64,000 nt of DNA from Deinococcus psychrotolerans. Its GTDB lineage: Bacteria; Deinococcota; Deinococci; Deinococcales; Deinococcaceae. Within the stretch, counting starts at the first letter, position 1, and every line of letters begins with the position of its first letter. Below the pieces are notes generated by a model. The model was not told where the DNA came from, searched no databases, and saw only the letters and a program-made list of their open reading frames with translations. Positions 54,578 to 63,475 of the stretch are shown in pieces. Made by a program: the position numbers and the translations under genes. Location: contig NZ_CP034183.1 of the NCBI RefSeq assembly GCF_003860465.1, positions 1,070,501-1,134,500 of the forward strand. Direction: 5' to 3'.

Positions 54578-57500
54578 CTAGAGGCCGAGGTGAACGTGTG
54601 TCTTGAAGTCCACGTCTGGTAGGCCGGGCAGCGCGATCTGGACATGGGCTGTGCCGTCTACGTTGCTGCCGTTGCCGAGCTGGAAGTTGGCGTCTAAGCT
54701 GACTGAGGCGCTGATGGAGCCACCAAAGACGCAGAGGTGGGCGCTGACCGAGGCCCCGGCATAGAGGCCCACATGCCCGTGAATGTATGGGTTGGGAAGC
54801 AAGACGATTGCGCCGTCCACGGCGGCAAACAGCCGGGCGTCGAAGCTCCAACTGTAGTGACATAGCAGACTGCCGCTGTCTCCGGCATGGTAAATGTTCT
54901 CGATGGACGCCCCAGCCGCCAGACCGAACGAGCCAGGATCCACGAAGCTGGGGGCGCGGCCATCCAGAATGCCGGTCATCACGTAGCCGTCGATGGTGGA
55001 CTTGATGATCGCCAGGTCCACCGTGACCGACACGCGCCCGGTGCGGTACAGCGCGGCGCACCAAGTTTCGGTGGTGGGGTTACAATACGCCGCGCCACTC
55101 TGGCTCTTGGGCCGGAAAGTGCCGATGTAAACATGCGGGGTCTTGGACAACTCGATACTGGCCGCCCCCTGAACCGTGACCACGCCGCCCGCCAGTGACA
55201 GCGGCTTGAGGTCAGAGCATCTCAGGTCGCCCACTTCGGCTGGCCCGACGCACAGGTCCGCGAACAGGCCGCTTGCGTTCACCGTTGCAGCGAAGCGGGC
55301 CTGGGGATGGCCGCCACCGAAGTAGCCCCCAGCCGAGTTGATGCCCCCGGTCAGCAGGTAACCGTCTCCGCCGAAGCGCAGTTGCGGTTTGTCGGTGCCT
55401 ATTTCCGCGACGATGGCGGCGTGCAGAATGGTGTCGTCCATACCCTTCACACCGGTGAACGAGGCCACCACGCCCGCTGTCAGGTGCAGGCCCTTGCCGT
55501 CGTTCGGGCGCTTGTTCAGGTCACTGAAATAGATCTGGCCCTGGCCCCACTGCATGTTGTAGGCCAGCCCACCGGTGATCTGGTAGATCTTGATAAAGGA
55601 CAGCGGAATGCCGTCGGCGGCCTTGCCGGTGGCCAGCAGATACCAGTAGCTCTTACTGCCCTTATGCCCAAACAGCCCCTTGACCTGCATGGACAGCTTG
55701 TCGCTGACGCCCACGGTGCCGCTGTCGAAGCTGATTTCCTGAGACGCGCTGCCTGCCGGGCCTGCGCCAAAGGCTTGTGCGCCCACGCCGGTCAGATTGG
55801 TCTGGCTGCCTTTGAGGGTGATATCGATCGGATTGCCTGTTGTCGAGCTGATTTGCTGCGCCATGTCGTCTACCTTCAGCTTCAGGCTGTAGGTCTGCGC
55901 ATCGGCGCTCAGGACGAAACGTGCCGGGGCGGTGATGTTATTGCTGTTCTCGTCGGCGTTGCCCAGCGCCACTGAACCTGACAAAATCATCTGCCCGTCT
56001 GCGGGGCTTCCACCCTTGAATGTCACGCTGTCCAGGGTGAGGGGCGTGCCCGCGACGGTGGGACTCGGGCCCTGAATCGAGGCGCAGGTGCTAAGAGACA
56101 ACTGGGCCAGCCCACCGTCGATCAGTAGCGGCGAGCAGTTCACCTTGAGGCCGCTGCCGACGCGCGACAGATCGAAGGTACTTCCAAGTAGGGTGAAGCT
56201 CAGGAAGCCTTCCCTACCATTCACTGGGATGAAGCCTCCAGTCACCTCTTTGGCCGTGAAACTGCCGTCGGGGCCGTAGGCACGGGTTAGGCCCGTTTTA
56301 TCAAGGGTCACTGTTCCGGTTCCGCTGGGATTCATGTCCCAGCTTCCGGTCAACTTGCCGCCGCCCACGAAAGGCAGTGGCCCGAAGGCACCGGTCACCA
56401 GACTGCGGATCAGGTGGGTCTTGACCATGACCACCACGACTTCACTGGCGTCCATGGGAATGCCGCCTGAGAGCCGGGTCGAGCCGGGCACTACCTTGCC
56501 GTTCGGCCCCTCAATGTCCAGGTTCCAGCCGCGTGTGCCGTAGCTGACTGGCACCTTCTTGACCAGTTGCACCGATAGTTTCTGCTCTTTTCCGACATCC
56601 TCCTCGCTGTCACCTTTGGTGGCGTCGTACTGCGCCACGGTGTCGATGGTGAGCTGGTTGGACAGCCACAGCAGCCCCTGCCACTTCGGCCCCACGTCCG
56701 GCACCAGCACGGCGCTGGGCGCTCCGCCGTAAGTTGTTCGCAGCAACTCGGCCTGTGAAGCTACCGAGGGGTTCACGGCGGGCAACAGGCCTCGCTTGGC
56801 CTCGGTCAAGCTCACTGGTGAGTTTTGTGCTGCGCCCTGAGAACCGTTCGCAGCGTATCCATCGGGTTCCACACTACGCGAGCTGCTGAGGTCCAGATAG
56901 ACCGTCTGCATGCCTAAGACTTCCATGGACACGCCCGAGTCACCCAGTTTCAGAACGCCTCCGAGAACATCCAGAAGTGCTGACTTGCTGGTCGCTGCAC
57001 TTGGGAAGGAGGCCACGCTCTTGCCGCCCACGGTCCGCGCTGAGACGACGTCGCCGTTGTTACTGAGGTACAGCTCTGGGAAGACCAGGAAATCAACCTG
57101 CTTATTCGATAATATTTCCTGAAGCTGCTCGACAGTTTTTGCAGTGACCACCGGCACAAGCGGAGCAGCGAAAGCCAGATTGCCAACGCCGTTACCTGTA
57201 TAAATGCCTTCGCTGGCCGCCTGTTCGAGTATCGTCCGGCCTTCCTGAGTGACGTACCCGACGCCTGCGCCGGTGCTGGTGGGCAGTTGCCCCGTCTGGG
57301 TGTATTTCAGGAACGGGCTGGGCGCACTCACGTCGCTGACGCTTCCGTCCTTGCTCCGGCCCTGGGCGTACACGGTGCTGAGCATCCCCAGACGCTGGTT
57401 GTTGACCGGGGTGGCGACGGGAATGCCCCCTGGAGTCACCGTCAGGCTGATAGCCGGATCGAAAATCTGATTGATCAGCTCATTCACGATTTCCTGCGGG

Positions 57501-60500
57501 CCTTTGGGGCCAGGGACGCCTGGTGTAGTGTAGTTCGGCGGCTTTTTGAAGACCGTCACCTGTTCAAGGTCCGGCGAGGTGACCACGGCTCCGTTCAGCA
57601 CTGCGCCGCTGGTTGAGAAGGTCACCCGGCCCACACGCAGCCGCATGGGCGAAAAGGCGGGGAATTCGGTATAGACGGTGGAGAGTACGTAGGGACTGTC
57701 GTTGGCGGTCTTCGGCTGGGCCGTAAAACTGCCCGACAGCAGGTAGGCGGTGTCGCCGTCCACCTTGACCTTGAGGTCAGACGCCGTAATCGGTCGCAGC
57801 GCCACCGGGGTCAGCCCGACGACAAAGGGAGAGTCAGCAGCAACTTTCAAGAAGGGCGAGAAATGGTCAGGATTGAATTGCGGGCCAGTTCGCGGCTTGT
57901 TGGCTCCGGTGATCTCGAACCTGAATTGATCCTCGCCCTCGCCGACCACCAGAAACTTGGGCAGGCCGGGTTCAATCAGGTTAACGGTCTGGAGGCTGAT
58001 CTGACCGGGAAAGGCGGCCTTGCTGTCGCCAGTGACGCCCAGCACCTCGACGCGCAGCAGGTAGCGCCCGCTCTTGCCGGTGGGCAGTTTCAGCGCAGCG
58101 CTGTTCTGGCCGACTTGCAGCGGCACTTGCCGGGTTTCCAGGGTCAGCGGCTGGCCATCGGGCTGATCCTTCACGTTCAGTGGCGTCCAAGTCCAGCGTA
58201 AGTTCACGGTGCCGCTGCCAGTCACGTTGAGCAGAGCCACCGAATCGGCGGGCGTCCCGACCTGAAACTCGGCGGGCGTGGGAGCAGGAATGGCCGCCTT
58301 GGCCTGAGGCCGAACCTCAGTGCCGAAATCTTCGATTCCCACAGCGGCGTCAATCACGGCGACGACCACCACGGTTCGCTCGGCGGCCTGATCTGCTCTG
58401 AGCGTCAGCTTGACGGTGTAGACCCCGCTGACAGCGAAGACATGCGGAATATCGGCGTCGGTCTTGACGCTCTGTTTGGGTGTGCCGTCCCCGAAATCGA
58501 GGCTGTAGACGTACTGCGGGTAGCTCTGGATGTTGCCCACGTTGACGGTGCTGGGCGTTCCAGCACGGGCCGGGGTCACCGAGAGGGTGGGCAGCGGCAC
58601 GCCAACCACCACGGGCAAAATTCCGAGCGGCTCACCCGTCTGGGCCAGACTGACCTTGACGATGAAGGTGGCGTCCTTGAGGTAGGCGTGTGTGCCCAGC
58701 GGTGAGTTACCATCCTTAACAGCGCCGCTTACATTGAGAGTCTGAACGGTGCCGTCGCCCCAGTCGACTTTCAATGCCGTTCCGGTATTCAAATCGCCTA
58801 CGCTGAGCGTCACCAGCTGATCCACCACCGGATTGGCCGGGTCAACAGCGAGGGCGACGTTGCCGAGGGTCACCGTGATGGGCTGCACGCACGTCACACC
58901 CTGCGCTGAACCCTTGATGACGAAGGTGCCGACTTTGGCGTAACTGTGCTGCTGAAGATTGGCTTTCGCCCCGTCACCTGTGTTGGTCACGGCGCTGGAC
59001 ACTCCGGAAGTGGTGGTGCCGTCGCCCCAATCGAGGCTGTAAGCCAGATTGGCGGGCAGGCCATTCACTTTGATGCTCACCGGCTTCGAGAGGAGGGGTG
59101 AAACCGTCAGCACCTCTACTGAGCAGATAACGGGCAGTGCGGTCACGGTGACCGGCACAGGCGCAATACCGCTGACCGGTGCGCCGCCGCGTAGCAGGCG
59201 GACGATGTAAACTTCGGCTTTGCTGTAACTGTGGCTCAGGCTGGCCGCCGCCGAAACCACCGAAGTGTCGCCCCAGTCGAGCTGATCGCCGGGCTGAAAG
59301 TCCGTGAGGGTTGCCATGACCTTCTCTCCGACCTGCACGGCGTTGGGAGCAACGCTCAGGGTCGGGATGGGCAGACTCACCACTACGGGAACCGGCGCGA
59401 CTCCGGTCACTGGTTTTCCACCCCGCAGCAGGCGGACGGCAAACGTTCCAGCTCTGTTATAGGAATGATTGAGGCTGGCTGCCGCTTGAACGGTGGCGTT
59501 GTCACCCCAGTCGAGCTGATCGCCGGTCTGAAAGTCCGTGAGAGTTGCTGTGACCTTCTCCCCGATTTGCACGGTATTTGGAGCAACGCCCAGAGTTGGG
59601 ATGGGGAGACTGACCACTACTGGCGCAGGTGCGACACCCGCGACGGGTTGCCCGCCACGCAACACGCGCACAGCGACTGTTCCCGCCTTGCTGTAAGCGT
59701 GCTGGAGACTCGCTGCCGCTGGCACCACCGTACCGTCACCCCAGTCGAGCTGATCGCTAGGCTGGAAATTGGTCAAGGTCGCCGTGACTTTCTCGCCGAC
59801 CTGCACGGCATTGGGAGCAACGCTCAGGGTCGGTATAGGTAAGCTGACCACCACTGGCACAGGTGTAACACCCGCTACGGGTTGCCCACCGCGCAACAAG
59901 CGCACAGCGAACGTTCCAGCCTTGTTGTAAGCGTGCTGAAGGCTTGTTTCTGCTGGCACCACCGCGCCGTCACCCCAGTCGATCTGGTCGCCGGGCTGAA
60001 AGTCCGTGAGGGTTGCCATGACTTTTTCGCCGACTTGCACGGCATTGGGAGCAACGCTCAGAGTTGGGATGGGCAGGCTGACCACCACCGGCACGGGCGC
60101 GGTGGCCGGATAGGGCCTGGCATTGGCGTCCAGCAGACGCACTACGAATGTTCCAGCCTTGCCGTAAAGGTGGCTGAGGTTGGCCGCCACTGGCACCTTC
60201 GTTCCGTCACCCCAGTCGAGCTGATCGCCCGGCTGGAAGCCCGTCAGGGTCGCCGTGACTTTCTCGCCGGTCTGTACAGCGCTGGGAGAGACATTCAGCG
60301 TCGGAGTGGGCAGCGGGGCCGTGACCGTAACGATGGCGGGCGGCAGACCAGACAGAGGCGTGCCTACTCTTAGCAGCCGTACGGTGAACACTCCAGCTTT
60401 GGCGTATGCATGATTTAGGCTTGGAGCCGCCGCAACCACCGCGCCGTCACCCCAGTCGAGCTGATCGCCGGTCTGGAGATTGGTCAGGAGCGCTGTTACA

Positions 60501-61375
60501 TTTTCGCCGGTCTGTACGGCACTGGGCGAAACACTCAGGGTTGGGATAGGCAAGCTGACCACGACGGGTACAGGTGCAACTCCGGCGTCGGGCTTCCCAC
60601 CAAGCAGCAGACGCACAATGAACGTTCCCGCTTTGCCGTAAGTGTGTGTGAGGCTCGCGGCGGCGGCTACAACCGTGCCGTCGCCCCAGTCCACTGTGTA
60701 ATACAGCACAGCCACACAAGAAGTACAGGTTGTCAGGTCTAGGTTGGTCAAAGTCGCTGTCACCTTCTCACCCACCAGGACAGCGTTCGGCGAGACGCTC
60801 AGCGTCGGGGTGGGTCGGCTGACCACGACAAGGATGGGCGCGACTTCGGCGATGGGTTTTCCGTTGACCTTCGCGTCCATCAGCCGCACCTTGTATGTTC
60901 CGGACTTGGTGTATTCGTGACTGAGGGTGCTCACTGCCGAATTGACTGTGCCGTCCCCCCAATCAAGCGCATAGCTTGTCTGGAACTCCGTCAGGGTCGC
61001 CGTAACCTTCTCACCCACCTGCACGGCGCTGGGAGAGACATCCAGAGTAGGGGGAGGAGGAGTAACTTTGATTTTATCTTCATCGCATTGCTCATTGCCC
61101 TTCCCGGTGGTTTTCTCACAAGACCAGACGACCCCGTAGCCGCCCGCCGCCGAGTAGACGTGGGTGACTGCCGTACCGGTGACTGGGCTGGTTGTGCCGT
61201 CACCCCAGCTAATGATTCCATCTGCTTCACTCACTGTGGCGGTCACGGTCTGTCCCACTCTGACGGTGGGGGGAGAAAGTTTCAGAGAATAGAAATGATT
61301 GTTGACAGCTGAGGCTAAGCCCCCCAGACACAGCAGCGCCGCCACGAAGGCAAGCAGCCGGAGAACGAATTTCAT
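54578..61375 (-). CDS. Giant exported protein with about 12 PKD-like repeats
   Basis: A 2265-aa precursor. The signal peptide ends near GLASA (about residue 24). Residues about 25-1015 hold about twelve PKD-like Ig domains, each with the WGDGT or close variant. Repeats 3 to 9 share PTLSVAPNAVQVGEKVTATL and are spaced 78 residues apart in the most regular part. The last 1250 residues show no known domain; they are beta-rich, Gly/Ser-rich and contain pairs of Cys. PKD domains usually mediate adhesion or polymer binding at the surface. GGAGGG precedes the ATG at 61375. Confidence 0.9.
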   Translation of the reverse strand: MKFVLRLLAFVAALLCLGGLASAVNNHFYSLKLSPPTVRVGQTVTATVSEADGIISWGDGTTSPVTGTAVTHVYSAAGGYGVVWSCEKTTGKGNEQCDEDKIKVTPPPPTLDVSPSAVQVGEKVTATLTEFQTSYALDWGDGTVNSAVSTLSHEYTKSGTYKVRLMDAKVNGKPIAEVAPILVVVSRPTPTLSVSPNAVLVGEKVTATLTNLDLTTCTSCVAVLYYTVDWGDGTVVAAAASLTHTYGKAGTFIVRLLLGGKPDAGVAPVPVVVSLPIPTLSVSPSAVQTGENVTALLTNLQTGDQLDWGDGAVVAAAPSLNHAYAKAGVFTVRLLRVGTPLSGLPPAIVTVTAPLPTPTLNVSPSAVQTGEKVTATLTGFQPGDQLDWGDGTKVPVAANLSHLYGKAGTFVVRLLDANARPYPATAPVPVVVSLPIPTLSVAPNAVQVGEKVMATLTDFQPGDQIDWGDGAVVPAETSLQHAYNKAGTFAVRLLRGGQPVAGVTPVPVVVSLPIPTLSVAPNAVQVGEKVTATLTNFQPSDQLDWGDGTVVPAAASLQHAYSKAGTVAVRVLRGGQPVAGVAPAPVVVSLPIPTLGVAPNTVQIGEKVTATLTDFQTGDQLDWGDNATVQAAASLNHSYNRAGTFAVRLLRGGKPVTGVAPVPVVVSLPIPTLSVAPNAVQVGEKVMATLTDFQPGDQLDWGDTSVVSAAASLSHSYSKAEVYIVRLLRGGAPVSGIAPVPVTVTALPVICSVEVLTVSPLLSKPVSIKVNGLPANLAYSLDWGDGTTTSGVSSAVTNTGDGAKANLQQHSYAKVGTFVIKGSAQGVTCVQPITVTLGNVALAVDPANPVVDQLVTLSVGDLNTGTALKVDWGDGTVQTLNVSGAVKDGNSPLGTHAYLKDATFIVKVSLAQTGEPLGILPVVVGVPLPTLSVTPARAGTPSTVNVGNIQSYPQYVYSLDFGDGTPKQSVKTDADIPHVFAVSGVYTVKLTLRADQAAERTVVVVAVIDAAVGIEDFGTEVRPQAKAAIPAPTPAEFQVGTPADSVALLNVTGSGTVNLRWTWTPLNVKDQPDGQPLTLETRQVPLQVGQNSAALKLPTGKSGRYLLRVEVLGVTGDSKAAFPGQISLQTVNLIEPGLPKFLVVGEGEDQFRFEITGANKPRTGPQFNPDHFSPFLKVAADSPFVVGLTPVALRPITASDLKVKVDGDTAYLLSGSFTAQPKTANDSPYVLSTVYTEFPAFSPMRLRVGRVTFSTSGAVLNGAVVTSPDLEQVTVFKKPPNYTTPGVPGPKGPQEIVNELINQIFDPAISLTVTPGGIPVATPVNNQRLGMLSTVYAQGRSKDGSVSDVSAPSPFLKYTQTGQLPTSTGAGVGYVTQEGRTILEQAASEGIYTGNGVGNLAFAAPLVPVVTAKTVEQLQEILSNKQVDFLVFPELYLSNNGDVVSARTVGGKSVASFPSAATSKSALLDVLGGVLKLGDSGVSMEVLGMQTVYLDLSSSRSVEPDGYAANGSQGAAQNSPVSLTEAKRGLLPAVNPSVASQAELLRTTYGGAPSAVLVPDVGPKWQGLLWLSNQLTIDTVAQYDATKGDSEEDVGKEQKLSVQLVKKVPVSYGTRGWNLDIEGPNGKVVPGSTRLSGGIPMDASEVVVVMVKTHLIRSLVTGAFGPLPFVGGGKLTGSWDMNPSGTGTVTLDKTGLTRAYGPDGSFTAKEVTGGFIPVNGREGFLSFTLLGSTFDLSRVGSGLKVNCSPLLIDGGLAQLSLSTCASIQGPSPTVAGTPLTLDSVTFKGGSPADGQMILSGSVALGNADENSNNITAPARFVLSADAQTYSLKLKVDDMAQQISSTTGNPIDITLKGSQTNLTGVGAQAFGAGPAGSASQEISFDSGTVGVSDKLSMQVKGLFGHKGSKSYWYLLATGKAADGIPLSFIKIYQITGGLAYNMQWGQGQIYFSDLNKRPNDGKGLHLTAGVVASFTGVKGMDDTILHAAIVAEIGTDKPQLRFGGDGYLLTGGINSAGGYFGGGHPQARFAATVNASGLFADLCVGPAEVGDLRCSDLKPLSLAGGVVTVQGAASIELSKTPHVYIGTFRPKSQSGAAYCNPTTETWCAALYRTGRVSVTVDLAIIKSTIDGYVMTGILDGRAPSFVDPGSFGLAAGASIENIYHAGDSGSLLCHYSWSFDARLFAAVDGAIVLLPNPYIHGHVGLYAGASVSAHLCVFGGSISASVSLDANFQLGNGSNVDGTAHVQIALPGLPDVDFKTHVHLGL
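59122..60840 (-). repeat. Tandem 234-bp repeats encoding PKD domains
   Basis: The phrase beginning TTGGGAGCAACGCTCAG (or close) recurs near 59343, 59577, 59811 and 60045, exactly 234 bp apart (78 codons), with more divergent copies on either side. Near-identity at the DNA level points to recent duplication or gene conversion. Confidence 0.85.
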
Positions 61376-61419
61376 GTATACCCTCCCCGTCGCGGGCGCA
61401 ATAAGCGCTGGCCCGCCCA

Positions 61420-62859
61420 TCAGAAGTTGAACCGCAGGCCGACGCCCGCCTGGTAAGAGTTGACGGTACCGGGCCTGAATCGCAGGTTGCCTGACGCCTG
61501 AAGCGGCGCTGACACCTTGTAGAGCGTCTGCACGCTGATGTCCCCCGTCCAGCGTTCACTGCCGGAGGGGGCATAGTTCAGGTTGCTGTTCAGGCTCACG
61601 GTGAGTGGGTCACGGGTGTAGCCGACGGTGCCGCTCAAGCTGCCGCCCACCCCTAACTGCTGCGTTCCAGCAGAGTCCGGGAAAGGGGCGGCGTTGAGTG
61701 AGAGTTGCAACTGGCTATTCCAGGCCTCGCTGCTCAGGCTCAGGCCCAGGCTGGAGCGGTAGCTGGCCAGCCAGGCGGGCACCACCTGACCGCCCTGTGC
61801 GGTGACGCTCTGGCGCTGCCAGGTGGCTCCCGCACCCGCCTGAATGGTTAGCGCCTGGCCAGTCGGACGCGGCGGCGCGTAGGACAGACTGGCGTTCAGG
61901 GTATGGGCAGGCGTCAGGCCGCCGCTGCCGGTATAGCCCACCTGCTCTGACCAGGGCGTACCCGTCCGGCTGAGATTGGCCCGCCAGGCCAGCGCCGCCG
62001 GGGTCGCGACACTGACGCCGAAGGCGGCCTTGCCTGCAACGGTCACGCCCACCTCGCCTGTCCAGTCCGGGAAGCGGGTGGTCGTGAGGCCGCTGTCGAG
62101 GGAGTAACTGCCCGCACTGTCGAGTTTGGCCGCAGCCGTGAGTTTCTCGGCGGCGCTCAGGCTGGTGGTACCGCTGGCGTTGAGGCCATAACGGGTGCTC
62201 GCCGGGGTCACCTTACCCAGCGAAAGCCGCAGCGTTTCGGTGTGGTCGGCGGTGGCCCCCAGCGTGACATTGCCGGGTCTCGGCCCTCCGAATTGCCCGG
62301 CAACCGATATTCTGGCCCGCACCGCCAGATTGCGCACGCTGAAGGTGGTGCCCCCTTCCACATCGGCGCTGACATTGGTCAGGGTGCCGCCCGTGCCCGC
62401 CGTCCAGATCCAGGTCGGCGAGAATGCCCCGCTGGCCGACAGGTCGCCGCTCACCACCCGGTAAGTGGTGCCTGACGAGTCGCCGTCGGCGTACACCAGC
62501 GTTGAAGTAATGCTGCGAAGCCCCCGCGTGGGCGCAGTAAAGCCCTGCTGTGCCAGGAGCACCGCTGTCCGCGACCCGGTGGTCAGGGTTCTTGAGGCGT
62601 CGTACTGGCTGTAAAGCGTCCGCTGCCCCTGGGTAGAGGTCACGCTGAAGCTCTGGTGTTCTGGCCCGGCCCAACTGGCACTGGCTGAGAGTTGCCCGCC
62701 AAGCGCTTCGCCGCTCCAGTCACCGTCGAAGCTCAGGCCATTCCAAAACGGCGTGGCGGGCAGAAAGTACCTCACCTGAAAGCTGCCCTCGGCCCGCGCC
62801 GTACCGACTAAAGCGCAGGCCAGGAACAGGGAAACCCGTCTCCGTCGCCGGGCCGTCAT
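61420..62859 (-). CDS. Outer-membrane beta-barrel-like protein, first gene of the surface operon
   Basis: A 479-aa precursor with a signal peptide (MTARRRRRVSLFLACALVGTARAEG). The mature part is a succession of amphipathic strands with Ser/Thr/Gly turns, such as LQLSLNAAPF, LSGTVGYTRDPLTVSL and ISVQTLYKVSAPLQASGNLRF. It ends with GVGLRFNF, and a terminal Phe is typical of BAM-assembled barrels. The next gene starts 44 bp downstream on the same strand. A transporter or anchor for the PKD protein is a possibility; the sequence shows no known secretion family. Confidence 0.8.
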   Translation of the reverse strand: MTARRRRRVSLFLACALVGTARAEGSFQVRYFLPATPFWNGLSFDGDWSGEALGGQLSASASWAGPEHQSFSVTSTQGQRTLYSQYDASRTLTTGSRTAVLLAQQGFTAPTRGLRSITSTLVYADGDSSGTTYRVVSGDLSASGAFSPTWIWTAGTGGTLTNVSADVEGGTTFSVRNLAVRARISVAGQFGGPRPGNVTLGATADHTETLRLSLGKVTPASTRYGLNASGTTSLSAAEKLTAAAKLDSAGSYSLDSGLTTTRFPDWTGEVGVTVAGKAAFGVSVATPAALAWRANLSRTGTPWSEQVGYTGSGGLTPAHTLNASLSYAPPRPTGQALTIQAGAGATWQRQSVTAQGGQVVPAWLASYRSSLGLSLSSEAWNSQLQLSLNAAPFPDSAGTQQLGVGGSLSGTVGYTRDPLTVSLNSNLNYAPSGSERWTGDISVQTLYKVSAPLQASGNLRFRPGTVNSYQAGVGLRFNF

Positions 62860-63192
62860 GCTCCGCTCACCGCTGAATGTCTGCAAATCCCAGGCTGCTC
62901 CGGCCCGCCGTTTTGCTGTGACTGCCCTCCAAAATGTCCACACTCCGATTTCACATTCACCTCCGCACGGTGACCTTAAATGCAGGAGCGTGATATGAGC
63001 GTGATAGTGCTGAGCGGACGTCATGTGCGAAAGTGGTATCGAGAAACCTCGGGCACGGTAGTCCGGCGATTACTCTCACGAGCTACCGGCATGTTTTGGA
63101 TGATGGATTCAGGGGCACCGTGATTGATCTTTTCCCAACTCCAGTGGTGTTGAACTGAGAGACTAATTTGATCCCTACTCCACTGGAAGCAC
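62860..63192. other. Upstream region of the surface operon
   Basis: More than 300 bases without a gene between the barrel gene and the tRNA terminator. The main feature is the tandem SARP-type repeat at 62986-63006, about 130 bp before the barrel gene's ATG. The right copy of the 22-bp repeat begins near the end (63178). I see no other ORF or RNA. Confidence 0.55.
62986..63006 (-). promoter_or_regulatory. Tandem 11-bp direct repeat, putative SARP operator 4
   Basis: On the minus strand TATCACGCTCA is followed by TATCACGCTCC. The repeats agree at ten of eleven positions, with exact 11-bp period. About eight bases later comes an AT-rich TTTAAG/TTAAGG that may act as a -10. The following transcript would encode barrel, PKD and Fn3 proteins. 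Confidence 0.7.
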
Positions 63193-63199
63193 AAAACCC
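63178..63199 (+). repeat. 22-bp direct repeat, right copy (possible att site)
   Basis: Matches 45867-45888 at 21 of 22 bases. It lies about 40-60 bp downstream of tRNA-Arg and overlaps one arm of that tRNA's terminator. Confidence 0.6.
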
Positions 63200-63222
63200 C
63201 CACCACTCAGGTAGGGGTTTTT
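63193..63222 (-). terminator. Terminator of tRNA-Arg
   Basis: AAAACCCC (63193-63200) pairs with GGGGTTTT (63214-63221), read on the minus strand just after the tRNA and ending in a T-run. Confidence 0.8.
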
Positions 63223-63235
63223 GCTGTGCTGGATG

Positions 63236-63312
63236 TGGTGCACTCGACTGGAATCGAACCAGTGGCCTGCCCCTTAGGAGGGGGCCGCTCTATCCGACTG
63301 AGCTACGAGTGC
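63236..63312 (-). tRNA. tRNA-Arg(CCT)
   Basis: A complete cloverleaf on the minus strand. The acceptor stem is GCACTCG/CGAGTGC. A D-arm with AGCTCAGTCGGATAGAGC follows, then a GCCCC/GGGGC anticodon stem with loop CTCCTAA (anticodon CCT, reading AGG) and a T-arm with TTCGATT. The discriminator is A, followed by an encoded CCA. It is the only tRNA seen in the window and borders the accessory segment. Confidence 0.96.
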
Positions 63313-63440
63313 GGGAGCGGTGAAATCCTGCGTCCGGCAGTATAGAACTTTGCCGCGCCGCGTGCCAACCCCGAGCCGATCAAGCCGCATACAGACAGCC
63401 AAAACAGAGTCTTTACTCCTTGTCCATCTTGGCTCATATA

Positions 63441-63469
63441 TTACGTCATTAACAGAATTATGCTACAAT
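63441..63469 (+). promoter_or_regulatory. RDRM operator and promoter of ddrC
   Basis: TTACGTCATTAACAGAA (63441-63457) matches the radiation/desiccation response motif consensus (TTATGTCATTGACATAA) at 14 of 17 bases. Its first six bases serve as -35, and TACAAT (63464-63469) is the -10 after a 17-bp spacer. DdrO would repress here until cleaved by IrrE (PprI) after DNA damage. Confidence 0.85.
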
Positions 63470-63475
63470 ACTTCT

